Shown here: positions 50,828-62,230 of the stretch, one piece after another | How positions within the stretch are numbered: position 1 is the first letter of the stretch | Layout of the letters: every line of letters starts with the position of its first letter | Assembly (NCBI GenBank): GCA_032191485.1 | Contig: JAVDOI010000002.1 | Span: forward strand, 4,783,346 to 4,847,345 | DNA from: Leptoclinus maculatus | Taxonomy: Eukaryota > Chordata > Actinopteri > Perciformes > Stichaeidae | Reading direction: 5' to 3' | Length of the DNA: 64,000 nt | Position numbers and translations under genes: made by a program | Notes under the pieces: model-generated | Told to the model about the DNA's origin: nothing | The model's input: the letters and a program-made list of their open reading frames with translations, nothing else | Databases searched by the model: none

Positions 50828-51126
50828 CTGTGTTTGCATCCTCACGGCTGACACGGATGAGGAGTAGATGCACTGCTGTTTCCATGGCTGCCACATTTCT
50901 TTTTTTTAAACCATTGGTCTCACTGTGGGTACTTGTGTTCCTATTCCCGCTCATATTATCCGGGGGGGGGGGAAATAATCCATATACCTGTATTTTTGAG
51001 GAGGAAGCCATCTTTGTCAATAAGAAAAGCATCAATTCCCTGTCCTGTCAGCTGGTACAGTTTAGTGTTTGGATGACGCTCTTGAGCCAGCTGTCTGATT
51101 TTCAACAATGTGCTCCTCGCGTCTAG
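50828..51126 (-). pseudogene. possible cadherin-like exon pair, decayed, antisense to usp43
   Basis: Minus strand. Exon a (51126 to 50988, after TTCACAG, ending ACAG/GTATAT) reads LDARSTLLKIRQLAQERH, then PNTKLYQLTGQGIDAFLIDK, then DGFLLKNT. This matches the pattern of the first cadherin repeat (L-x-x-I ... Y-x-L-T-G-x-G-x-D ... F-x-I-D/E-x-x-x-G-x-L). Exon b (50887 to 50828, after GTGGCAG, ending ACAG/GTGAGC) reads METAVHLLLIRVSREDANT in a matching phase, after a 100-bp gap. That is consistent with the next beta strand of the repeat. The expected LDRE motif and calcium-binding residues are missing, and the acceptor of exon b lacks a pyrimidine tract. I could not extend it into a complete gene, so a relic is the best guess and chance is possible. 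Confidence 0.3.
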
Positions 51127-52004
51127 CTGTGAAGGATCCCAGGCGGTGAACTCCGGCCTCCCGCTGACACCCGGCTCCAGCCCACCACTCAGTCGCATGT
51201 CGTATCTCTGTCATTTATCTAAATCCCACAAATCAATTACAGCATGTGGAGGTGCCGGGGGGTGAGGGGGGGGGTGAGGGATTTGAGTTTTCATTTTCTC
51301 CTTGCTCCTCTGGCACCGGCACACGGCCCTCCTGGCATTGAGGCTTACGGATTAAGAGGAGGTAGACAATTCTCTGGCTTTGCATATCTTGGATATTAGC
51401 AGTTGCACATTTTTCGGGGTTTGTATTTCTCCGTGTTACCTTTTTTCCGACGTGAGTTGCCGTGGTTCGTCCGTCCAATAATGCGGATCTGTTTTCCCCT
51501 TTCAGGATATTTTCTCTGCTCAGCTATTCAACTTCAGCCCTGAGCAACAACTTCTGCCGCAAACGAGACATTGAGGAGAAGTTTGTAGTTGTGCGTCTCT
51601 GCCCATCGCCTTCTTCAGGAGGCTGCAGTCATTCCTCAGCGGTTGTTATCTCAACGTGAACACATCGGTCGTGTCTGTCTGATGGAACCGTGACACACAG
51701 AGCTCTCCAGTGTCCAGCCAGTTTGAGAGAAGGGGGGCGGAGTTGACCTCTGATTTAGGAAATATTGCTTGTTTACGTTCTTGTTTTCCGCATGGCGGAG
51801 TAACACAAGCAGCAGGGAAGGAGGGGCCCACTTGGCTCTCGGTGAGTGCAAGTACGGTGACGGAGATTAATGGCGCTAAAGTGTTTGATTAGATGCTGGG
51901 TAATTTACAACGTTGTGGAATGTTGTTAAACCCACTCGCCGTGCTCCCACAGTTAAGACCCATTTATTTTCCTCTCTGTCTGCTCTTATGGTTTTTTTTA
52001 GTTT

Positions 52005-52247
52005 GGTTTGTCATTTATTGGCACTTTAACTCGGCTCGTCTTCCCTCGTTGTCCCGATACTTTGAGCAAGTTTGTGACAAGTTGGACAGAAGAAAAAGAA
52101 GCTGTCTACATCACAGCTCTATACCCACGAGTCCCATAGGGGAACCATCGCTGCTAAAAGAGCGCCGACTCATCACAAAGCGGCTAAAATTCTGGGATAA
52201 TGAGGGAAGACGAGCTAAGTTGAAGTGCCAATAAATAAACCACAAAA
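52005..52247. mobile_element. long-palindrome MITE / foldback element
   Basis: The left arm (about 52005-52080) and right arm (about 52170-52247) are inverted copies. 'tttattggcactttaactcg' and 'gctcgtcttccctcgttgtc' on the left pair with 'ttattggcacttcaacttag' and 'gctcgtcttccctcattatc' read from the right on the opposite strand. The arms are about 75 bp with roughly 85% identity, and the loop is about 90 bp. The transcript of this intronic region could fold into a long hairpin. No target duplication was confidently placed. Confidence 0.7.
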
Positions 52248-52954
52248 AGCTACGTCTATGTTCCGGTGTGTGTGTGCACTGTACGGTAGGTATTAGACGA
52301 AGAACACTGGTGTGTAATGGTACAAAATGAAACATCACACCCGATGCTTTTCCCATTTTCCTCTCCCTCGTGGTAGCCGTCTACCGGTCAGACCCGACTC
52401 TAAAAATAACATCTCAGACTCGTTGTCTGCCCGCTTAGTCGCATGTTTCATGATCAGCTCAAAGTTGGCATATTTTTCTGACAACCAATTTCAAAGATAG
52501 CATCTCCATTTCAACTTGTTTTTGCTTTCTGGCCATGATCATTGAGATGATGCAGGCTTCATCGGATGTCTGTGTGCGTGTAACGTGCTTCACTTTCTCA
52601 CTGCGCTTAAATGTCCACTTCTTCAACGGCTGCTGTCAACACGCGGCCGACACCTCGCGGTCTCTTGACATGTCAGAGCCGGCCGGCCATGGGTTTCACA
52701 GAAGTGATGAGGCCTCAATGTTGCTTTGTTATCTCCACATAATGATAGCAATGGAATCCGTTCCCAAGTATGTGGAGGGGGAAAAAAGAGGGGGAGTGAA
52801 GTGCAGAGCCTGATGATGGGCATTAGATAAAAAAAAACAGAAAAGCTTGGCACTCCTAACCTCTGAAGGAATTTTTGCATGTTGCATGTTTTATCTGAAG
52901 CAGCGACATGATGCTTCAGACAGTTTCAGCGTTTTGTGGGAGAGAACCCCTGCA

Positions 52955-52973
52955 GGGGGGGGGGGGGGGGGGG
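52955..52973. repeat. poly-G tract, 19 nt
   Basis: An uninterrupted G homopolymer in usp43 intron 2. Confidence 0.9.
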
Positions 52974-54389
52974 TAGACGTTTGCCATTGTACGGGCCTGT
53001 TGGAGCGCGGAGCAGCAGGAAGGTCAGGTTTCAGTCTTGCGCTCGGCCTCAAATGCTCTCAGAAGAATAGACTCCGGATTTGAAACGGTGGTGAACTGAA
53101 AAGGACCCTCCTGTCTCTCTGCCTGTCTCCGTCTCACACTGATTTCTCAGACGCGCACACACACACACACACACGCACGCACGGCCTCCACTTCCCTCTC
53201 CATTTTAGAAACTCTACACCTCCTTTCAGCTCCGTTTGTGAGCGGAGGTCATGGTCGAGCTGCCAAGCCTGGGAACGGGTGGCAGCCAGTACGGGACCAG
53301 GAGCTAGAAACTCAGAGGAAGAGCAAACAGAGAGCGAGCGGTGTGTCAACAGAGACGGATCGGAGAGAGTGCATTTCAGGTGTAAACGCACGGCTGAAGC
53401 GATACGATGACTTAATACGTTCTCAAGTACCTGACTTTTGCACCCGGGCCATTGTGGTGGGTTGATAGCGTGCGAGCAGAGGAATGCTAACACGGTGCTT
53501 GTGGTGCCACATGATGATGGCCTTTTAAGCAGAACCACTTGGTGACTGAAGGAATGTTTTGCTCGGATGGTGAGGCGTGAAATAGAGTGGATAGTGTACA
53601 GAGATAACTGATTCAGTGTGACAGCTTATTGTAACTGTCAGCACTTTTAGATGTGGCCCTCTGCACAACCCCGTCCACAAGTGAACGAGGATGTTTTAAC
53701 CTTTTAGGAAATGCACTTCTTTGCTTTCTTGCGGAGCGCTAAACAAGAAGACCGACACCACTGTAGCCTGGCTCTGTCCACATTAAACATTACATCAACA
53801 TCAATATACATTTTGCATACTGGTTCGCTTCACGAGTCGGAGGATGAGATGCGTGTAGTTGGATAACATTTGTGCATCATTATTACCGAGTGTAACAAAT
53901 GACATGATATGTAAAACTGCATTATATAAGTCGTTAAATAAAGATGAATTCTTCTGTACAAAGTAACGTTTGGTCGTCGTTAACGCACAGCGGTGTGATT
54001 GTGAGACACCCTTGTGTGTGCCAGCCCACTCATTTGCTACCTTTCCTTTCAGTGATTATTCTGTTTTTCTTTTTCTTCTCTTCTTTTATCTTCATCTGAG
54101 GCCAGCTTTGTCTCTGTTGTGGGCGAGTAGATGAAAGAGTAGAGACCGGGTTATGTTTCGGTCAGTGCTTTTTGAATATCACTTTATTGCCGTGGAAAAG
54201 CGAGAATGTGCAAACGCTGCAAGCTACGGGAGCCTCTGTCAGGTTTACATATTTATTGTTGCACTGCCACAAAATAACACACGAGTTTCCTCTGACAATG
54301 ACGGCAACCAGCTAACCTCTGATGGATCTCTAGAGAATGTGAGAGTGTGACAGCGGTGTGTTGATGGTTTGGCCTCCTCTGTGCTGCAG

Positions 54390-54487
54390 GGCCCCGGTGG
54401 AGCGGAGGAGCTGCTGTTTCCTGACCCGTCCCAGCAGCCCGGAGTCCAGAACAGCTTTGTGCAGGAACATTTCCAGGCACAGTACAA
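54390..54487 (+). CDS. usp43: usp43 exon 3
   Basis: 98 nt, entering in phase 0 after CTGCAG and leaving with two bases of a Lys codon before GTGAGT. It encodes GPGGAEELLFPDPSQQPG followed by VQNSFVQEHFQAQYK. The first half is a variable linker. The second (SFVQ-x-HFQAQY) is the conserved lead-in to the zinc-ribbon part of the USP43/USP31 catalytic domain. Because 98 is not a multiple of three, skipping it would shift the frame. A long (AC)n tract begins 16 nt downstream of the donor. Confidence 0.92.
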
Positions 54488-54502
54488 GTGAGTCTCCTCT
54501 CT

Positions 54503-54503
<1 letters not shown>

Positions 54504-54558
<55 letters not shown>
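54504..54558. repeat. (AC)n microsatellite next to the exon 3 donor
   Basis: A pure AC repeat of 55 bp starting 16 nt after the end of exon 3. In the transcript this is a CA repeat, a known hnRNP L binding sequence. Confidence 0.95.
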
Positions 54559-54560
<2 letters not shown>

Positions 54561-57500
54561 CTGCCAGCAACGAATTCCACAAATAAGTCCACAACAAATC
54601 TAAAGGCCTCTTAAGTCTTGGTGATGCTAAACTCCTCCCCTGAACAGTGATTGTATAATCATAGCTACATAACTTTGCAACAGTAAGCAAAACAGGGCTC
54701 TCAGTCTTTGAGGCATTGTGCATTGTGCTTTAGTAAACGTGGCAGGAACAACGTAATGCTTTGTTCTGCTCATTTTCTGTGTCGCATTAAAGCATGGTGT
54801 AGTTAGCAAGCTAGCGAGCTAACTAGTGGACATCTGGCTAGTTGTCTCTAAGGCTGCGACGTCACGTTACCGCCCCGCTGACGTGTGTTGTCACCGTAAC
54901 AATCGCCATTTTCTTTTTGAACAAGTCAAATGACCACAGAAAACAGTTCACTGTCCCTTCTATTGCTATGATTTCCCCATTGTCAGGGAGCCGGTCCTGG
55001 ATGCTACTGTATCAGAACGTAGACTAACACAACTCTGTTCTGCTCTAACATCTGGGGGAGTTTACGCTCCAGTGACACCGGCCAAAGCTTTTATCTGGAG
55101 TTGGGTTATATTCACCAAACACATTGGTTAGTCATCACCCTAAAAGCCTTTCTCCTTTAAAGGGTAAACATACAAGCTTGTAAAAATACAAGCAGTAATG
55201 CATTAATCTAATTGTCCAAGTATGAGCTAAGCAGCTAAACAAGGTTATTGTAACACTAGGACTTACTAGCTGTACACTGCAATACCAGACCAATGCTGTT
55301 TCTTTATTTACATGTCTTTGATGTTGAACTGCTGAGGATGCTTTCACCGTTACCTGCATATATGTATTCTGCGTGAACAGGAAGCTCGACCAGTAACTGA
55401 AATATCATCGTAGACACAGGTGCACATCACACAGTCCACCGGGCTCTTGCATAGTATTCCCGCTGCATCGATCAGATGTAATTGTTGGATACAGCTGACG
55501 TAAAGCAGATGTCATTATGTCTTTTACACGCGGAGGTCCTCTGAGACACAGATGCCTGGCTGGTAGCACAGTAAATGTGCACAGTAATTAACAAGCAGGC
55601 AAGAGTAGTGATACTAAAAGGTCTGAAGAAAAGAAAACTGTCAGCTGTGGCCCAAAGGGAGAGGAGTGTCATTCAGACGTCGACATGGCCAACTCATCCA
55701 TGTGCCGAGTGTTGGTCTGGTCCGAGAAAACATTCCCAAGTTTGCACTGCAGATTTATTGCGGTCCTGTAAAAAGATATTTACTCTGCGGTTAATGACTC
55801 ACAGCTTCATACAGTGATGTTTTGAGGACTGCGCTCTTTCATTCAGTCAGGTCTTGTCTTCAGCTGTATCTTCTGTCTCCAGCTCGTGATGCTGACGCAG
55901 AAGCCCAACACCCTCTGGACTCCATCCATGAACCACTGATCACTCTGATCCTTTATAGAGGTCCAGAACCTGATCTATGCTGGATTAATACATTTTTTTA
56001 AAAGTCAAAGTAATATCTCGTTTGTCGGTACCATCAGCTCCTCTGAAAACCGGCGTCTTCTGTGTGACTGACAGTGAAGCATCTGTCAGAGCGCATCTCT
56101 TAATTGCCGCCCTCCTCCCTGTCAAATGTTTCAGCTGTGACACCTCGGGTGTGTCTAGACAGGAAGCAGCAGTCTTGGCAGACAGAATTTGTTCCTCTCA
56201 CCCACTCAAACACTGCGCTAGCCAGGGAGAGTGAGCGGGGCTGGAACATCTACATAAAGCACAAACTTTACAGAGGGACTCTTAACGTCTACAGTGGGCG
56301 TACGGTCGGAGTCCATCCTAACGATGCCAAAGAAGCACGCATCACGGGGCTGAGAGGGTTCAAATGGAGATGAACGCGTTCTCACTGCTGGAATTGGACT
56401 TTGAACCAATACTTCCTGGCTCCTGTCTCTCTCTCTCTGTTCCTCGGGAGTCTCCCGAGGCCCCACCACTGCCCGTGTAGCGCTTCACAATGCAGCGTCC
56501 GATGCGATCCAACATCCTGAGTTGACGGACCGGAGAATTATCCTTGTAATAGCGCGGTTTGTCACCGTGCAATCATCGCGGCCATTAGGAATGTTCAAAC
56601 ACCGTTACATCACTGTCCGAGCAGGCCGAGCCAAGACTCGTTTGATCTTAATCTATGTTATCTGTCGTCAAGACTCTGGAGCCGGTCAACAGCGAGAGCT
56701 CTCACCTGATTTATACTTCTATTGCTCTTCACCCTCTCTGATCAAGGAAGCACACATCTTAAATCACACGGAAAGACTGGGGGATCTCTGGCTGCGGCAG
56801 TCGGGCGGAGACTGCAGTGAAAATGTCTTTCTGCCGCGCAGCGTTCATCGCAGTGAGGCCGGTTGACGGGCAGCCGAGCGTTTCAGATTACGAACGCGGT
56901 GCAGTTTCGGCGCGCGGCTCGTCTTACCGCCGCGCCACCTTCTCTGAGAGACCCTCTCGTCTCCGAATCAGAGTTTGCAGCCCCAGTGATGGGTGTGAAG
57001 TAATATTTCCCACATTAAGGTTCATGCCTTTTCCTGTTTCGGAACGTCAGTGTGGTGAATTAACTAGCGTTCATCCCCCGACAGAGCAGAGCTGCCGGGG
57101 CTCAGTGAGAAGAATTAGCTGCCAGTCTATTTAATTTGATCCTATTGAGACTTTTTCTTTTTAATTGCCTCTCTTAGGAGAGAAAATCAATTAGATACCT
57201 GCGTTACCCGGGGACGATCCAAAGCCCCAGCAGTGTGTTGTTAGTGCAAAGCATGGAGCTCGGGGGTCTCTTCAGCATGGCTGCGTTCCAGACGGCGGCA
57301 AACATACCTCTCAACCTTTGCACGCCATCCTCCATTAGAGCATCACCAGAATATCACCTCTTCCTCTGCTCCTTTTTCCTCTCTTCTAAGTGTTTCGGAG
57401 CGGTGCGGGGCACATCTATGTTTTAGTGCGGGCTGAGTGTGATTTGTATGCATGGAGTGCAGGAGCCCTCACTGTTTCCTGGCGAGAACAAGACATCCGT

Positions 57501-58410
57501 AGGGCGGCCATTCTGCTCTGCCAAGAGGGAGAGATCCACTAAGAGCCAGTGTCAGCTGGGCCTGCTTGAACAGAGCTGTATTCACTCCCCCGCCTCCTCT
57601 CTTCCCCCCCCCCCCCCCCCCACCCCCGCTGGGTCCGTCAGGTGCCGTCCTATAAGGAGAGCACATTTGATCGGTTCATCTGTGGCTTGATTTCCCCATG
57701 GTAGGATGTCGTGTGGAGGTTGTAAAGATTCAACACACATACGCTCGGGGGAGTTGTGAGAAGCAGCGAGAGGAGGGGGGGAGTGTTTTTAATTCATGGT
57801 TTATGACTCCAAAAGACACTTTGCCATTTGAAATGAATCAATTCGCTTCCTTGATTTAATCGAAATATATGTCCGCCGTGACGTAGAAAACATGATTTTT
57901 CTTTATGTGAGATTTAAGTCTCCCAGAGTACCCGCTCTCTCTCTCTGTGCTTTACTGCTGCTGGGTTATGCTTCACACAAGTCTATTTCCAGTTTATGTG
58001 CAGCAGCGCGCTTTCAACAGTGGGCACAGTGGAGCCGCAGAATCAAACCTGTCATATTTGAAGTTATTTCACAGCGCACGGTTGCAGATTTATGTCCGTC
58101 GTGCCGATGATAAAAGAAAATAAATGAAAAAGTAATTGAGAAGTCGTGCCGTTAGCGCTGCACCCCGTCATTCTGACATGGACCTACAGAGATCTGTTCA
58201 TCCATAGATGTTTAGTTTAGAATATTCTATTGAGATCCATTGATGGTGAGAGATTTCACTGCTGCTGTAGTGCTAACTCCTCAATGACCTTTCTGCTTTT
58301 TGTTTTAGGTATAACGTGTCTGGGGAACATGTTTTACCTGAGCAGACAGCAGCCGTCACTCTGATACAGTTACTCACAGTCACAGTGTTTTAATGTGGAT
58401 AGAGACGTTA

Positions 58411-58412
<2 letters not shown>

Positions 58413-58454
<42 letters not shown>
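58413..58454. repeat. (CT)n microsatellite
   Basis: About 21 CT units in usp43 intron 3. Confidence 0.95.
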
Positions 58455-58455
<1 letters not shown>

Positions 58456-59848
58456 ATCATTTCAATTCCCTCTCCAATCTTCTTTTTTTTTATTCCCTTT
58501 TTGCACAAAATATTTTTTCCAGATGGTTTGAAAATGAAACGTTGGAGCTTCCATGCACAACTTCGACACCCCAGATTCTAAAAATAAGGGTTTTTAAAAC
58601 ATCTACTGAGCATTGATTGAGCCTTAAGATCAGTGGATCAACCATTTTTGACTTCATGTTATAGAAAACCATCAACTAACTGTCAGTGTTTAGGTTGTTC
58701 TGGTCAAGTTTGTGTTCGTTCTACATGTTTTATCCATTATTACACATTTGTACTTTATGTTTAGCTAACTGTTAACAGTGTTTCTGTTCTATCAGACCCA
58801 GCTAACTGTTTAGACTCACTGTGTTCACGTGTTGATTAAATATGTGGATGTATTTTTTATTTTTCGTCATATCTTATTTCTATTTCTTTCAAATGAGTTG
58901 AGCTGCTACACAATCTTTCCCCGTATCCTCTTGTCAACATGCAGAAACACCGTTTGAGGTATAAGTACCTCCGTTTGTGTACCACTGGTTTCGATGGAGA
59001 TAGCTTTATTTACATTTCACTTTGCGTACAAAGTATTTACCGTCTACACACACCGATGTAATCAAAGAGGTCGATCGAAGGCCCCTCTTCAAGATTCACT
59101 TAATTATTCGGTATTTACAGAAAGTCTTATCCAGGAAATCCTGCGCGGATCAACTCTAAATGCTGGACAAAAGATTTAATTAGGTTGCAGGACATTACAA
59201 AAACACTTCCGGCAATCAGTCCATTAACTCCAGTGGGCTCGCTGACTCATTGTTCAGATAATCAGCTGACTGGAATACGTCCCCCCCCCCCTGTGAAACC
59301 GAGTGGGGTTCATTGAAAGGAGTCTTAATTAAGAACAAAGGGAGTGAATGGAAAACTATTGTAATAGGAAATCACCGCTGCACACATCTGGTCAGTGTTC
59401 TGTGTTCAGAGGAGGAAAAGGCCGTCACTTAGGGAAGCGCTGCACTTCTCTCTGGTCGGGATCCGGTAACGGCGTCGGCGTAACGGCAGCGTTAGAAGCG
59501 CTGTGTGAGAGTGATGCAACGAGATGGAAACTGCTGCTGTGCTGGTTCGCCTTTGTAGCCCTGGGGGGGGGGGGGTTTCTACTACTTACCCCCCCCCCAC
59601 CCACACACACACACACCCGCTCGTCTTTCTTAATTCTCACCAGTTACATCACTCATCTTTTCCGTTCTCACAATCAGATTAAGAGGTTCTGCGTGTTCAC
59701 TTTTGACGTGTTGTTCACTTGGGTAATGAGATTAAACGGTCTCCTCTCCAGCCAGACTTAATCAGGAGGACTTTGAGATTAGTTTGGAAGTCGTTGGTGT
59801 TTTTTTTAAGACGAATGTAAATGTGTGCTTTTTGTTCCCCCCCCTCAG

Positions 59849-59941
59849 ATCTTCACTGACATGCCCCCACTGTATGAAGCAGAGCAACACCTTTGACCCG
59901 TTCCTCTGCATCTCACTCCCAATTCCTCTTCGCCAGACCAG
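59849..59941 (+). CDS. usp43: usp43 exon 4 (first zinc-ribbon CxxC)
   Basis: 93 nt, phase 2 in and phase 2 out, between CCCCTCAG and GTGAGC. Joined to exon 3 it reads ...YK, then SSLTCPHCMKQSNTFDPFLC, then ISLPIPLRQTR. C-P-H-C is the first half of the zinc-binding ribbon found in this USP subfamily. The second CxxC lies further downstream, outside the window. PIPLRQTR fits USP43 better than USP31, which has a different residue series there. Confidence 0.94.
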
Positions 59942-60259
59942 GTGAGCACGGCTGTTTTCAATCCACACGTTCTCACTCAAAATACAGATGCTTGGTCAGC
60001 GTTGTTGACGCTCGAGGTGCTCCACTAGCGTCAGTTTTGGACGTGTCAGGAGGGGCGTGTCAATATACGCTCGATACATGCATAGTGTCTTTTTCAAAAT
60101 ATACTAAATAGGTATTATACAGTAAGTTAGGTTCAGGCAACAAAACCACGTAGTCTGGCTGACGTAGCGACTCAGACCAACCACTCACTGACTGACGTGA
60201 CAAAATAACGTCAACGTTGCCTTTTAGTTTCACATAAGACACGAACAGGAATCTATTAA

Positions 60260-60640
60260 CGATAAGGCTACAGCCAGCAGCCAGTTAGCTTAGCACAAAG
60301 AATAGAAATGATGAAACAGTTAGCTTAGCACAAAGAGTGGAAACAGAAGGAAACAGCTAGCCTAGCTTTAAAGTTACTGCGTTCTGTAATATTGCAATTT
60401 GTTTTTTAACCTTCGACTTTTGAATGAATTAGACAAACATGTGGCGTGTTAAGTAGTGAGATTAAGTGGTGCTATTTGACAGATGTTGTTCCTTTAGGAG
60501 AGAGCCATATTCCCCATGTTTCCAGTTTTAATGCTAAGCTAAGTCAACCGGCTGCTAGCCGTGGATTCATATTTACCGTACACATGTGAGAGCAGTATCA
60601 TTTTAACTGTGTTCAAGGAATAAAAACGTGGAACCATTTC
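60260..60640. mobile_element. near-complete copy of the palindromic 'gttagcttagc' MITE
   Basis: The left half reads 'ctacagccagcagccagtta' and 'gcttagcacaaag'. The right half carries the inverted form 'tgctaagctaagtcaaccgg' followed by 'ctgctagccgtg' and 'tatttaccgtacacatgtga'. The inner part duplicates 'cagttagcttagcacaaaga'. The inverted subterminal arms show foldback architecture. Related copies are at 12355 and 60970. Confidence 0.6.
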
Positions 60641-60969
60641 TTTAAGCTTGAGGCGTTTAAAAAAGGGTTAAAATAGGAAAACAGTCTGGACAACACCCAG
60701 CTTTGTTCATGCATTACAGACAGTAGGACATCTGGTATCAAGAAGGAAAAGCTGGTGGAAAACACTCTCAGCACTGAAGAACAATGTCTTATTGAACTAT
60801 GCATCACAACACCCAGTCAGCCTCCGTGTCAGGTCACCAACAGGGGTCGGCCTGGTCAGGAGATCCTGACATTTTCAGCTTTTACAGGTTTCTGCTGATC
60901 TATTTCAACCCGAGTTTGACCCCTCAGGCTAAAGTTCACTGGCTCTAAACTAAACTGACCAGAAGTGCT

Positions 60970-61175
60970 GGTAGGTACATTTTGTTACCTTTTGGACAGG
61001 CTAGCTGTTTCCCCCTTTTTTCCAGTCTTTGTGCTACGCTAAGCTAAAGGAGTGCCCAATAACAGACCAAAGGGGTGCTACTCAATCCTCAATACTGTAC
61101 CTTGAACACACAGATGTGAGAGTCCCATCGATCTCATTCTTGCCGTGAAAGCGATAATACCATCAGTATAACCTC
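60970..61175 (-). mobile_element. partial palindromic MITE copy
   Basis: 'ttttgttaccttttggacag', 'gctagctgtttcccccttt' and 'ccagtctttgtgctacgcta' are the reverse complement of the family's left half. They are followed by 'tgtaccttgaacacacagat', which matches the outer arm. Confidence 0.5.
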
Positions 61176-62097
61176 AAATCTAAACATAAGCCTTTGTCAG
61201 AGCTTTCTAGGCTAAAATGTACCTTTTTTTTAAATGAGCGCAGCACCTGCATGCTACTCTGTCCTGCGGTTGACTCACAGAGGTGGTGCTGATCACTATT
61301 TGAAGGTTTGCCAGGGTTTCTTCTAGCTAGTTATTTCCTTCCTTTTTTCACTTTTTAGTCTTTTGAAATAAGTCACGCAAGTTGAGCCAGCCTCCCTTCT
61401 AAAGTTTTTTTAGGAGCCAGCGAGCCAAGTCGAGAGTATTTAGTCAGCGTCCTCTCTTCTTACTGTGTGGCAGACCGGGTGAGAGAAAACACTTCTGAGG
61501 GATACAAAGAGGACAGAACAGATGGATTGTCTTTGAAAATACTTTCTTTTTTTTTCAACGCATCTCTCTGTGTGAAGAGTTCAGCTCACTCCTAGCAAGA
61601 TCACGTCTGTAAGCCGTAAACACATATTGTTTGTCAGCAAACATTCCTCTTTGCCCAGAGATGCAGACGCTGGGCTCTGTCCACTGGCAGCCATCTGCTC
61701 TTTGCATGTCGGATGATTTTGTTGACACTTGATGTAAAGCCGGCTGTGTGAACGTGACACGGACCATTAATCAAATGAGTGAACACGTTAAGGGCTGTAA
61801 ATATGTAGAAAATCAGGGTGGTATGTCAAGAATACTGTCATCAACTGCATCTCAAATTGATGCTGTGACCAGTAGAATCCAGTCTCCTCTACCGAGTCAC
61901 AGTGTCTCGTTTTGTCCATGCTTGGCATAAATTGGGGACACCTCATTGAGCGGAGGCTTGATTAGTGCAGCCAATCACTGTACTGTACTTTTTCCTGTTC
62001 TGCACACAAATGAGTGAAACAGGAGTAAACATGTCAGATTTAACAATAATTGTGCCCGACGAGAACCACTAGAATTATGTATAACCTCGTGTCGGTA

Positions 62098-62230
62098 AAT
62101 CTTTAAACTGCCTTCCAGTTCGTCCCAGAGCAGTTCTTCAAAGACTTGCTGCTAGTTTATAAATCACTATATGGGGCCTAAATATATTTCTGATACGCTT
62201 GAAGAATACAAACCAACTAGTTTCTTTAAA
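62098..62230 (+). mobile_element. non-LTR retrotransposon fragment (L2/Rex1-like RT C-terminus)
   Basis: With one frame change, the sequence reads LLVYKSLYG and then PKYISDTLEEYKP. This is the usual 'LLLVYKALNGLGPKYISDLL' signature near the C-terminal end of fish LINE reverse-transcriptase proteins. The fragment is about 130 bp, frameshifted and not functional. Confidence 0.5.

Larger units (their letters stand above)
40910..54389 (+). other. usp43: usp43 intron 2 (13.5 kb)
   Basis: The longest intron in the window, phase 0, with donor GTAAGA and acceptor GTGCTGCAG. It holds (AC)n at 43971-44000, a probable hAT-like repeat at 44310-44530, (GT)n at 45330-45358, a 28S rRNA fragment at 47180-47465, a Harbinger-type MITE at 48577-49323, a (CA)n at 50284-50341, a possible antisense cadherin-like relic at 50828-51126 and a palindromic MITE at 52005-52247. 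No extra usp43 exon is needed, because phases on both sides match. Confidence 0.85.
54488..59848 (+). other. usp43: usp43 intron 3
   Basis: A 5.4-kb intron with donor GTGAGT and acceptor CCCCCCCTCAG. Content: (AC)n at 54504-54558, a GC-rich stretch at 56800-57000, a dyad-bearing AT-rich block at 57020-57230, a poly-C run near 57606-57621, a (CT)n at 58413-58454, and G/C runs near 59562-59600. Open frames of up to 137 codons have no recognisable domain. Confidence 0.85.

Noticed and set aside
50568..51035. 155-codon minus-strand open frame as one gene
   Set aside because: Only the part with splice-bounded cadherin-like pieces looks meaningful; the rest is read-through into non-coding sequence.
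56218..56373. Open stretch encoding KLYRGTLNVYSGRTVGVHPN
   Set aside because: Protein-like in places but matches nothing I recognise, and usp43 phases do not need an exon here.
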